This document shows, piece by piece, positions 1 to 7,155 of a stretch of DNA of 10,521 nucleotides; the first letter of the stretch is position 1, and every line of letters begins with the position of its first letter. Below the pieces are notes generated by a model that did no database searches, was not told where the DNA came from, and worked only from the letters and a program-made list of their open reading frames with translations. Position numbers and translations under genes: made by a program. The stretch comes from Actinomycetota bacterium (GTDB lineage Bacteria > Actinomycetota > Actinomycetes > Streptosporangiales > Streptosporangiaceae): assembly GCA_003168295.1 (NCBI GenBank), contig PMST01000224.1:1-10521 (forward strand). The letters are read 5' to 3'.

Positions 1-212
1 TCGATCGTCTTCACCTGGTGCGCCGACGCGTCGGCCAGGAACTGGGTGTAGGTGAGGCTGGTCGAGTTCGTCCGGGTGGGCAGGAACAGGTAGAGGAAGA
101 AGATGACCGCGATCGCGATCGGCCAGAGCCAGTGCCGCCAGCCAGGCGGCGGCGGCGGCGCGGACGGCTTGGGCTTGTCGCCCGGCGGCGGCGGTGTGGC
201 TTGCTTACTCAT
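1..212 (-). CDS. ftsH: ATP-dependent zinc metalloprotease FtsH, N-terminal part (cut by window edge)
   Basis: Only the first 70 codons are in the window. The protein starts MSKQATPPPPGDKPK, a short proline-rich cytosolic tail. One hydrophobic membrane helix follows at about residues 29-46 (WPIAIAVIFFLYLFLP). Then comes the beginning of the extracytoplasmic FtsH_ext domain with YTQFLADASAHQVKTI, the family's usual Y-x-x-F-L...V-x-x-I pattern. The AAA+ and zinc peptidase domains lie outside the window. FtsH is a membrane-anchored hexameric protease that degrades misfolded membrane proteins and some regulators. The ATG at 212-210 is chosen because it is the only start in this frame giving the short Pro-rich tail; AAGG at 222-219 is a modest ribosome-binding site. 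A seven-codon ORF with a better ribosome-binding site overlaps this start (separate entry). The assignment rests on the N-terminus alone; the match to actinobacterial FtsH is good. Confidence 0.8.
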   Translation of the reverse strand, partial: MSKQATPPPPGDKPKPSAPPPPPGWRHWLWPIAIAVIFFLYLFLPTRTNSTSLTYTQFLADASAHQVKTI

Positions 213-228
213 ATGCGGCCTTATTCAT
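205..228 (-). CDS. Possible seven-residue leader peptide overlapping the ftsH start
   Basis: AAGGAG at 242-237 is a near-perfect Shine-Dalgarno sequence. It is spaced 8 bases from an ATG at 228-226. That ATG opens the ORF MNKAAYE, which stops at TAA 207-205. The ftsH ATG (212-210) lies inside this mini-ORF in another frame, so the two overlap by 8 bases (ATGAGTAA). The mini-ORF has the better ribosome-binding site of the two. This arrangement could give translational coupling or upstream-ORF control of ftsH. Alternatively, the Shine-Dalgarno sequence may be a coincidence and ftsH may use AAGG at 222-219. No homologue is known to me. Confidence 0.35.
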   Translation of the reverse strand: MNKAAYE

Positions 229-339
229 GTGCAGCTCTCCTTGTGCTGCCCAGTATGCCCGGTGCTGGCGGTGCACCCGCCATCGGATGAGGCTATCCGG
301 CCATTGGTCAGCGCGCTTAGAGCGAACGGGCGAACGCGA

Positions 340-417
340 GGGAATGAGCACGGCGGCGGCGTCGAAACGGCCGGTCTTCAGGTCCCGCAAGGCCTGGTCG
401 GCGGCCTCCAGCGGGGG
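340..417 (-). pseudogene. C-terminal remnant of a medium-chain (zinc-type) dehydrogenase
   Basis: Directly after the VOC gene's stop codon, and in the same frame, the minus strand reads PPLEAADQALRDLKTGRF and then DAAAVLIP. This resembles the extreme C-terminus of medium-chain dehydrogenases/quinone oxidoreductases, which often end with a PLE-x-A-x-x-A helix, a D-L-x-x-G-R-F turn and a final A-A-V-L-V-P strand. The rest of the enzyme is absent: upstream is the intact VOC gene. The usual stop after the last Pro is also missing, and the frame runs on without recognisable sequence to 205. I infer a deletion or insertion scar in which the VOC gene replaced the body of a dehydrogenase gene. The match is from memory of family C-termini and covers only 26 codons, so chance resemblance is possible. 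Confidence 0.45.
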
Positions 418-828
418 TCAGGCTTGGCGGGGCTCGCCGCGGTAGGTGCCGAACGACCAGCGGTTACCCTCGGGATCGCGGGCGGCGAAATCCCGGGAGC
501 CGTACTCGGTGTCGTACGGTTCGCGGATGATCTCGGCCCCGGCCGCCTTGGCCCGCTGGTACAGCGCGTCCGGCTCGTCGGTGACCACGTACGCGCCGAA
601 CGAGCCTGGGGTCATCGCGGCCACCTGGTCGCCGTCCCGGGCGGAGCCGAGCATGATCCCGCCGCCTGGCGGCCAGGAGAGCTGGGCGTGGTCGACGCGA
701 TCCCCCTCTCCGTACACCACGGTCTCCTCGAATCCGAACGCGTCGACCAGGAACCTGATCAGCGCCCGGGCATCGCGCGCCCGCAGGCTGGGCCAGACCT
801 GGGGTCCTGGCGTGGCTGGCGTCGTCAT
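418..828 (-). CDS. VOC-superfamily (glyoxalase/bleomycin-resistance fold) protein
   Basis: A 136-residue protein, the normal size for a single vicinal-oxygen-chelate unit made of two beta-alpha-beta-beta-beta modules. Module one (about residues 9-60) contains ARALIRFLVDAFGFEE, the typical helix leading to an FGFE turn, then VDHAQLSWPPGGGIMLG with His47 as a likely metal ligand. Module two (about 72-130) contains GSFGAYVVTDEPDALYQRAKAAG. It then has the EYGSRDFAARDPEGNRWSFGTY signature seen in PhnB/YdeM-like VOC proteins. Substrate specificity cannot be read from sequence; members include isomerases, dioxygenases, antibiotic-binding proteins and many unknowns. The ATG at 828 is preceded by GAGGGGAAG as a loosely spaced ribosome-binding site. 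A palindrome sits about 50-70 bases upstream. The gene is divergent from the STAS gene and lies upstream of ftsH on the same strand, with a dehydrogenase scrap between. Confidence 0.85.
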   Translation of the reverse strand: MTTPATPGPQVWPSLRARDARALIRFLVDAFGFEETVVYGEGDRVDHAQLSWPPGGGIMLGSARDGDQVAAMTPGSFGAYVVTDEPDALYQRAKAAGAEIIREPYDTEYGSRDFAARDPEGNRWSFGTYRGEPRQA

Positions 829-876
829 GGCGATCGTCTTCCCCTCGTTGAAGTTGCAGCAGGCTCCAGCGTCCCG

Positions 877-897
877 GCGGATCTGGTAAAGATCCGC
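877..897. promoter_or_regulatory. Perfect palindrome, candidate operator upstream of the VOC gene
   Basis: Arms GCGGATCT (877-884) and AGATCCGC (890-897) are exact reverse complements around the 5-base centre GGTAA. The 21-bp element lies 49-69 bases upstream of the VOC start codon, in the divergent region shared with the STAS gene. That position fits a dimeric repressor operator over the VOC promoter. As RNA it would form only a short hairpin with no U-run, so an operator is preferred over a terminator. No regulator gene is next to it. Confidence 0.4.
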
Positions 898-1121
898 TTA
901 CGTGGTTGAACCGTAGCCAGCACCTGCACGTTTTACACAGCAGAATCCCGGTATCGGCCCAGACTTCGGGGTTCTAATTATTTGCACTGATACCAAGCTT
1001 GCTGCCACAATCAGGACCATAACCCCAGTCCCAGAGGCCACGGGGGCCTGTCTCGGTTCGGCGGCACGAGGAACGTACGCCGGGCCGCTGTCGTTACTGG
1101 GACTAGGGGTTTGGAGGGCAC
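898..1121. other. Intergenic region upstream of the STAS gene, locally AT-rich
   Basis: No coding potential is apparent. A patch at about 975-1015 is notably richer in A/T than the surroundings. It contains TTGCAC (982-987) and CACAAT (1006-1011) separated by 18 bases, a weak housekeeping-type promoter candidate on the plus strand with a leader of roughly 100 bases. GGAGGG at 1113-1118 is the ribosome-binding site of the STAS gene. No convincing sigma-B-type promoter or riboswitch was seen. Confidence 0.25.
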
Positions 1122-1622
1122 GTGATCATTCCGCTGAACCGCGTGAGTGTCGGCGCGGCAGTGCCAGACGGGGGAAGTGATGGAGCCGTGATAACCGCGA
1201 AGCGCGTGGAGCCTGCGGTCAAGCTGGAGCTGGTCAAGCCCGAGGCGGTTCAGCTGGGGCTTTCCTGCAGGACCGGGGCGGACGGAAACCAGGTCGTCAG
1301 CGTGACCGGCGAACTCGACATCGCCACCGCGGAGCAGGCCTACGCCTACATCAGCGAGGTGATCGACTCCCGGCTGACGGCGGTCAGCGTGGACCTGTCC
1401 GGGCTGACCTTCTGCGATGCCTCAGGTCTCGGTGTCCTGGCCAAGATCGCGCGGCACGCCCGGCAGGCGGGCCGCCAGCTCAAGCTCACCTCGGCCCGCC
1501 CGCCGCTGCTCAAGATCATGCGGCTGACCGGCCTGGATGGCGTTTTTCCCGAGCTGCGGCCGCCAGTACCCGCTTACTCAGCGTTAGCTCCGGCCCGGCC
1601 CGAGCGGCCGGCCGCTAGATAG
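1122..1622 (+). CDS. STAS-domain anti-sigma factor antagonist (RsbV/SpoIIAA-like)
   Basis: A 166-residue protein. The STAS domain spans about residues 47-148: it begins LGLSCRTGADGNQVVSVTGELD, passes through VDLSGLTFCDASGLGVLAKI, and ends near LDGVFPEL. In SpoIIAA/RsbV proteins the Ser in the D-[SA]-S-G-L loop is phosphorylated by the partner anti-sigma kinase. Here that Ser is residue 101 (DASGL), so the switch site is intact. Unphosphorylated protein binds the anti-sigma factor and frees its sigma factor. The protein is longer than minimal members (about 110): it has some 46 extra N-terminal residues and a Pro/Ala/Arg-rich tail of about 20. The GTG at 1122 follows GGAGGG at 1113-1118 with short spacing; GTG at 1143 or 1188 are in-frame alternatives that would remove part of the N-terminal extension. 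No anti-sigma kinase or sigma factor gene is adjacent, so its partner is unknown. Confidence 0.85.
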   Translation: MIIPLNRVSVGAAVPDGGSDGAVITAKRVEPAVKLELVKPEAVQLGLSCRTGADGNQVVSVTGELDIATAEQAYAYISEVIDSRLTAVSVDLSGLTFCDASGLGVLAKIARHARQAGRQLKLTSARPPLLKIMRLTGLDGVFPELRPPVPAYSALAPARPERPAAR

Positions 1623-1654
1623 TGCACCGTGACCGTGGAGGATGCTGCTCGCTA

Positions 1655-1683
1655 GCGTTAAATTGGAGTGCTTCCGGCGTTAA
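1655..1683 (+). repeat. Paired GCGTTAA direct repeats upstream of acs
   Basis: GCGTTAA occurs at 1655-1661 and again at 1677-1683, a period of 22 bases (about two helical turns), in the 94-base gap before acs. Two same-face copies so close to the start could be binding sites for an activator or repressor of acs. There are only seven bases per copy, so chance is not excluded. Confidence 0.25.
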
Positions 1684-1716
1684 GTCTGAAAGTAATCGCA
1701 AGCGGAGGGACTCCCA

Positions 1717-3855
<2,139 letters not shown>

Positions 3856-3876
3856 CCAGGTTAGTTTCGACCGTTT

Positions 3877-3910
3877 GCGGCGGGTCGCCTGAGTATGGGC
3901 GGCCCGCCGT
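3877..3910 (+). terminator. Strong GC hairpin after acs
   Basis: Arm GGCGGGTCGCC (3879-3889) pairs with GGCGGCCCGCC (3898-3908) around an 8-base loop. The 11 pairs include one G-U, and two further outer pairs are possible. It begins about 20 bases after the acs stop. The tail GTCCGTTCCGTCTTATT is only moderately U-rich, so it may act together with the second hairpin downstream. Confidence 0.65.
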
Positions 3911-3942
3911 GTCCGTTCCGTCTTATTAGGACCTGAACGGAC
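3911..3942 (+). repeat. Inverted repeat between the two terminator hairpins
   Basis: GTCCGTTC (3911-3918) and GAACGGAC (3935-3942) are perfect 8-base complements with a 16-base loop. The repeat is packed directly between the GC hairpin and the U-tract terminator. It may be another RNA stem in the acs 3' end or a protein site; nothing decides between these. Confidence 0.35.
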
Positions 3943-3943
3943 G

Positions 3944-3970
3944 GTGGCCTCGCCCCACGGCCACATTTTT
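3944..3970 (+). terminator. Rho-independent terminator with U-tract
   Basis: GTGGCC (3944-3949) pairs with GGCCAC (3959-3964) around a 9-base loop and is followed by ATTTTT (3965-3970). This is the classic stem plus U-run layout, about 90 bases after the acs stop, and it insulates acs from the CBS gene. U-runs are uncommon in DNA of this composition, which strengthens the call. Confidence 0.6.
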
Positions 3971-3979
3971 CCCGGCGGG

Positions 3980-4021
3980 TGGCTCAGGTCATGCCGCGAC
4001 GGGACCTTTGCCTCTGAGCCA
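3980..4021 (+). promoter_or_regulatory. Inverted repeat enclosing a DosR-like motif before the CBS gene
   Basis: TGGCTCAG (3980-3987) and CTGAGCCA (4014-4021) are exact complements 26 bases apart. Inside lies GGGACCTTTGCCTC (4001-4014), which resembles the mycobacterial DosR/DevR box (GGGAC, four bases, then GTCCC-like): the left half is perfect and the right half matches 3 of 5. It is about 37 bases before the CBS start codon. CBS-domain proteins such as Hrp1 are DosR-regulated in Mycobacterium, so hypoxia control is plausible but unproven. Confidence 0.3.
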
Positions 4022-4050
4022 GCCCGGCCGCGCTGCGGTGTGCTGGTGAC

Positions 4051-4719
4051 ATGAGTGCAACAGTCAATGAGGTGATGACCACCCACGTGGTGGCGGTCAC
4101 GAAGGATGCTTCGTTCCGGGATATCGCCGCCATGCTCCGGCAGCACCGGGTCAGCGCCTTCCCCGTCGTCGACGCGGACGGGAAGGTCATCGGCGTCGTG
4201 TCCGAAGCGGACATGCTGCCGAAGGAGGCCCTGCTCGCCGCGCCCGGCATCCGGGTTCCGGCCGGTGCCCCGGAGTCGCGCCATAACGACTTCGCCAAGG
4301 CGGCCGGGATCACGGCCGCTAGCATCATGACCGGGACGCCGATCACCATCACGCCGGACGAGCCCGTCACCAGCGCCGCGCGGCTGATGTACTCCTGCAA
4401 GGTCAAGAGCCTGCCGGTCGTCACCGAGCACGGGTACCTGGTCGGGATCATCAGCCGCGCCGACGTGCTGAGCGTCTACGGCCGGCCCGCGGCGGAGATC
4501 GCGCGGGAGATCCGCCAGGACGTGATCATGACCGGGTTCCGCGGCGACCCGGGCAGCTTCACCGTCACGGTCAAGGAGGGCATCGTGACCCTCGCGGGCC
4601 GCCCCGAGACCGCGCAGCAGGGCCGGGACATCCTGGCCGAGGCCTGGCACGTCGAGGGGGTCGTCTCGGTGCGGGACCGCCTCACCTATCCGGAGGAAAG
4701 GTCATCGTCCCATGTCTGA
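4051..4719 (+). CDS. CBS-CBS-BON domain protein
   Basis: A 222-residue soluble protein. The first CBS unit is about residues 1-64: VNEVMTTHVVAVTKDASFRDI, FPVVDADGKVIGVVSEAD. The second is about 90-146: IMTGTPITITPDEPVTSAARL, LPVVTEHGYLVGIISRADVL. The two form a Bateman module of the kind that binds adenine nucleotides. Residues about 148-215 form a BON domain (FTVTVKEGIVTLAGRPET, then VEGVVSVRDRLTY), usually linked to membrane or periplasmic association. CBS-BON proteins are common in actinobacteria and often belong to stress or dormancy regulons; no enzymatic activity is expected. The ATG at 4051 is the first start after an in-frame stop at 4015 and lacks a clear Shine-Dalgarno sequence. It overlaps the next gene by 8 bases (ATGTCTGA), implying translational coupling. 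Confidence 0.88.
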   Translation: MSATVNEVMTTHVVAVTKDASFRDIAAMLRQHRVSAFPVVDADGKVIGVVSEADMLPKEALLAAPGIRVPAGAPESRHNDFAKAAGITAASIMTGTPITITPDEPVTSAARLMYSCKVKSLPVVTEHGYLVGIISRADVLSVYGRPAAEIAREIRQDVIMTGFRGDPGSFTVTVKEGIVTLAGRPETAQQGRDILAEAWHVEGVVSVRDRLTYPEERSSSHV

Positions 4720-4996
4720 CATGAACTCGGCCCTGTCCGTGTGGCAGCTGGTCATCATAATCGCCATCCCGCTGACGTTGCTCTGCGGCTGGATCATCAC
4801 CGTCTTCGTGGTCGCCCGGGAGCCGCGCGCGGATGCGGCCGCGCCCGTGTCGTCGGCCGCGCCCGGCTTGCTGGCTGGAACGGGTGTTGCTGGCAACGGC
4901 TCTGCGTGGGTCGCGCCCGCGGATGAGGGGGCGGGCGCGGCCGTGGGCGGCCAGGACCAGCCGTTGGAGCCGCCCCGCCGCCGGCTGGCCGCATAA
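4712..4996 (+). CDS. Small single-pass membrane protein coupled to the CBS-BON gene
   Basis: A 94-residue protein with one hydrophobic helix at about residues 10-34 (WQLVIIIAIPLTLLCGWIIT and following). The rest is a low-complexity tail rich in Ala, Gly and Pro, ending PPRRRLAA. The topology is probably N-out, C-in, judging from Arg residues after the helix (VVAREPR). I do not recognise a family. GGAGGAAAGG at 4692-4701 is a good ribosome-binding site, and the start codon lies inside the end of the CBS-BON gene. Co-production suggests that it anchors or senses together with the CBS-BON protein, but this is inference from gene order only. The extreme GC of the tail makes its exact reading less certain than that of the helix. 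Confidence 0.65.
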   Translation: MSDMNSALSVWQLVIIIAIPLTLLCGWIITVFVVAREPRADAAAPVSSAAPGLLAGTGVAGNGSAWVAPADEGAGAAVGGQDQPLEPPRRRLAA

Positions 4997-5024
4997 CCCC
5001 GCGAGCCGAGGCGCGCCGGAAGCT

Positions 5025-5062
5025 CCGGAGGCCGGATGTCATCGCCGACATCCGGCCTCCGG
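5025..5062. terminator. Perfect 16-bp hairpin between convergent genes
   Basis: CCGGAGGCCGGATGTC (5025-5040) and GACATCCGGCCTCCGG (5047-5062) are exact complements with the 6-base loop ATCGCC. It lies 28 bases after the small membrane-protein gene and 28 bases after the end of the opposing DUF427 gene. That is the right place for a bidirectional terminator. Neither side has a U-run, which is common for terminators in high-GC actinobacteria. Confidence 0.7.
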
Positions 5063-5103
5063 TACGTCAGCCGGGTTCGCTCCGGTATGTCAGCCGGGCT
5101 CGC
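5058..5103 (-). repeat. 23-bp tandem duplication at the 3' end of the DUF427 gene
   Basis: Two directly adjacent 23-base units (5058-5080 and 5081-5103) agree at 21 of 23 positions, both differences being C/T. The second unit contains the stop codon of the DUF427 gene; the first lies just after it and starts in the right arm of the hairpin. The next bases (CGGGCTCGC) repeat part of the unit again, which encodes the protein's final GEPGEPG. This looks like replication slippage at the gene end. Confidence 0.7.
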
Positions 5104-5893
5104 CGGGCTCGCCGACCTCGGTTACCAGATCGTCGTGCAGGAAGCAGAGGTAGCCGCTCACGGTGGCGGCGTCCCCCGCGGCCTGCGGGTAGGACCAGAC
5201 GGCGTTGGTGAGCTTGCCGCCGGCCACGCTGACCGACCAGTACGAGGCCGTGCCCTTGTAGGCGCACACGGTGTGCGTGTCGCTGGGCTCGAGCAGATCC
5301 AGCCGGACGTCGTCCGCCGGCAGGTAGAAGCGGTTCGACAGGCCGGTCTCGGACAGCAGCAGCGGCCTGCGGCTCTCGGCGAGCACCGTGTCGCCGAGCC
5401 GGACCCGGACGGGCCGTGACGAGCGGCGCACGTCGACCCGGTGGTACGGATCCCGGATGTGGCCTTCGACGCGTTCGTCCTCGTCATACCACTCATCCAT
5501 GGCGTCCCAGTAGAACCCGGCGTATCCCTGCAGCCAGTGCGCCTCGGGGTTCGGCTCCGGGTACGCCCAGACCGCGTTCTCCGCGACCTGCTCGCCGGCG
5601 GTCACGGACCAGTAGGACGCGGTGCCCTTGAACGGGCAGTAGGTGTGATGGTCGGTAAGAGTTAGCAGACCTTCTCGGATGTCGGCCAGCGGCACGTACA
5701 CCTGGGGCAGGTACCCGGTCTCGTGCAGGAGCACCGCGCGGGTCGTGTCGAACACCGCCTGCCCGCCGAAGGTCGCCCGCACCCGGCGCGGGAACCCCTG
5801 CATAAACAGCTGGTGCGCGGGACCGTCGATCCGGTAGTTGACGGTCTCCGGCGCCTTACCGGACAGCGGACCAGGAGGAAAGGTCAGGGACAT
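5090..5893 (-). CDS. Two-domain DUF427 protein
   Basis: A 267-residue protein made of two DUF427 (Pfam NTP_transf_9) copies. Copy one spans about residues 36-130 and contains RVRATFGGQAVFDTTRAVLL, a VYVPLADI strand and YCPFKGTASYWSV (Cys86). Copy two spans about 160-255 and contains PVRVRLGDTVLAESRRPLLL, FYLPADDV and VCAYKGTASYWSV (Cys210). Both copies keep the Cys-x-[FY]-Lys-Gly-x-Ala-x-Tyr core, so neither looks degenerate. The acidic linker EWYDEDERVEGHIRDPYHRV joins them. The family has no established biochemical function; the tandem form is common in actinobacteria. The ATG at 5893 has AAGGAG 8 bases upstream. It is probably the last gene of a minus-strand unit beginning at 7620. The end, GEPGEPG, reflects a local tandem duplication. 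Confidence 0.88.
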   Translation of the reverse strand: MSLTFPPGPLSGKAPETVNYRIDGPAHQLFMQGFPRRVRATFGGQAVFDTTRAVLLHETGYLPQVYVPLADIREGLLTLTDHHTYCPFKGTASYWSVTAGEQVAENAVWAYPEPNPEAHWLQGYAGFYWDAMDEWYDEDERVEGHIRDPYHRVDVRRSSRPVRVRLGDTVLAESRRPLLLSETGLSNRFYLPADDVRLDLLEPSDTHTVCAYKGTASYWSVSVAGGKLTNAVWSYPQAAGDAATVSGYLCFLHDDLVTEVGEPGEPG

Positions 5894-5959
5894 CGTTGGC
5901 TCTCCTTGCAGTTAGACGACGCCCGTACCAACCGGCGTTGGTGTCCGCATCATTCCGCG

Positions 5960-6481
5960 CTACAGGTCGGCGGGGGCGGTGAAGGCTTCCAGGCGCGACT
6001 GGCCGGGGGCTAGGGTGGGCCAGTCGCCGGTGAAGGCTAGGACGGCCACGGCGGCGGTGGGGAAGCTGATGCGCGGGGGCGGGGGGGCGCCGTCTTCGGC
6101 GGGCGGTTCGGCCAGGCTGTTGGCCAGCTCGGAGATGGCCGGGTTGTGGCCGATCAGTAGCGCGGCGCGGTAGCGGTCGGGCAGTTCCTGCGCCAGGTAC
6201 AGCAGGGTCAGGGCACTGGCGTCGTATGCCCGCGGCTCGAACGTCACCGACGGCGACCCGCCGAGCTCCGGGGCGATGAGCTCCCAGGTCTGCCGGGTTC
6301 GGCGGGCGGTCGAGCACACCACCACGTCCGGTAGGTAGCCGTGCTCGCGCAGCCAGCGGCCGACGGCCGGGGCGTCGCGCCGACCGCGCTTGGCCAGCGG
6401 CCGCGCATGGTCCGAGACGTCCGGCCAGTCCGATTTGGCGTGCCGCAGCAGCATCAGCCGTCGCGTCGTGTCACTGGCCAC
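5960..6481 (-). CDS. SixA-type histidine phosphatase
   Basis: With GTG at 6481 the protein has 173 residues, close to the usual 155-175 for SixA. The phosphatase signature is LMLLRHAKSDWP near the N-terminus, with the nucleophile His14 after Arg13. CSTARRTRQTW supplies the second arginine (Arg60), and ALLIGHNPAISELANSL carries the second catalytic histidine (His112). SixA members remove phosphate from phosphohistidine on proteins such as phosphorelay or PTS components; actinobacterial targets are unknown. A TTG at 6517 would add 12 residues (MPTGRESWQAGL), but it has no good ribosome-binding site and would extend beyond the usual eight or so residues before the RHA motif. The start therefore remains uncertain between 6481 and 6517. 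It lies 66 bases upstream of the DUF427 gene. Confidence 0.85.
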   Translation of the reverse strand: MASDTTRRLMLLRHAKSDWPDVSDHARPLAKRGRRDAPAVGRWLREHGYLPDVVVCSTARRTRQTWELIAPELGGSPSVTFEPRAYDASALTLLYLAQELPDRYRAALLIGHNPAISELANSLAEPPAEDGAPPPPRISFPTAAVAVLAFTGDWPTLAPGQSRLEAFTAPADL

Positions 6482-6514
6482 CAGCCCAGCCTGCCACGAC
6501 TCGCGCCCGGTCGG

Positions 6515-6540
6515 CAAAATCCGTCCGGGCTCAAAATCCG
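6515..6540 (-). repeat. Short direct repeat upstream of the phosphatase gene
   Basis: CAAAATCCG occurs at 6515-6523 and 6532-6540, a period of 17 bases, in the gap between the unknown-protein gene and the phosphatase. On the coding strand each copy reads CGGATTTTG. It may be a slippage product or a paired binding site; there is little else to say. Confidence 0.4.
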
Positions 6541-6546
6541 CTGGAG

Positions 6547-7119
6547 CTATAGCCAGCCGGCCCGGATGCCGACCGGCTCGCCACCGGACGCCGAGGTGGC
6601 GTCGGCTAGGGCCGGGTCGCGGGGCGGGTTGCCGAGTTCGCCGGAGCGTACCTTCTCGAGCAGTCTGCGGGTCGCGTCCACGATCTCGGGCGCGACGCTG
6701 CGCAGGCTCTCCGCGTCGTCCGGCCCGATCGTGTCCGCCGGGAATCCGGCCGAAGCCACCAGGGCATCGGCGTCCGCTAGCTTGCCGCCGAGCCAGCCCA
6801 GCGGATCAGTAGACAGTTCCCTGAGGAAGACCCGGCTGGTCGGATCCCAGCCCTTGAACACGGGGTGGTGGTGGGTGCGGTCGAAGCTGCCGGGCCGGCC
6901 CTGCACCGACTCCAGGAAGTCGGCTCGCCAGATCGGCTGGCCGGCCTCGATGGGCTGAGCCGAGTAGATCGATCCCTTAAGCTCGCCCCGCTGGAGTAGC
7001 CGCAACTCGAGCCGGACGCCGTGCTCCGGCCCTTCCTGTCCCTTATGCGGCGCGGGGTCAACGAAGTACAGGTCGCCGACCAGCACGCCGACCCGCTCGA
7101 ATCCGAACGCGTAGAACAT
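6547..7119 (-). CDS. Conserved-looking protein of unknown function
   Basis: A 190-residue soluble protein with no signal peptide or membrane helix. I do not recognise a named domain. The N-terminal two thirds looks like a compact, mainly beta fold: GVLVGDLYFVDP, HGVRLELRLLQRGELKGSIYSAQP, then PIWRADFLESVQGRPGSFDRTHHHP, with three consecutive histidines at 83-85. A helical part follows (PLGWLGGKLADADALVA, PEIVDATRRLLEKVRSGE), then a loose Gly/Ala/Ser-rich end. The HHH cluster after S-F-D-R-T could bind metal or be a catalytic site, but that is speculation. GGAAAGGG about 8 bases before the ATG supports the start. It is 36 bases after the MaoC-like gene and a short gap before the SixA-type gene, all on one strand, so it is probably co-transcribed with them. 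Confidence 0.75.
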   Translation of the reverse strand: MFYAFGFERVGVLVGDLYFVDPAPHKGQEGPEHGVRLELRLLQRGELKGSIYSAQPIEAGQPIWRADFLESVQGRPGSFDRTHHHPVFKGWDPTSRVFLRELSTDPLGWLGGKLADADALVASAGFPADTIGPDDAESLRSVAPEIVDATRRLLEKVRSGELGNPPRDPALADATSASGGEPVGIRAGWL

Positions 7120-7155
7120 GGGAAGTCCCTTTCCTAGGCTTACGTCCGTATTCTG

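Noticed and set aside
205..390. 61-codon minus-strand ORF from a TTG
   Set aside because: The TTG has no ribosome-binding site. The first part is better read as the dehydrogenase remnant and only the last seven codons have a good start signal.
103..909. 268-codon open frame on the plus strand
   Set aside because: It runs antisense to the clearly recognisable VOC and ftsH genes, has no ribosome-binding site, and its protein has the Gly/Arg/Val-rich look of a shadow frame.
1035..1049. Short inverted repeat AGGCC/GGCCT upstream of the STAS gene
   Set aside because: Five-base GC arms are expected by chance at this composition; there is no U-run or further structure.
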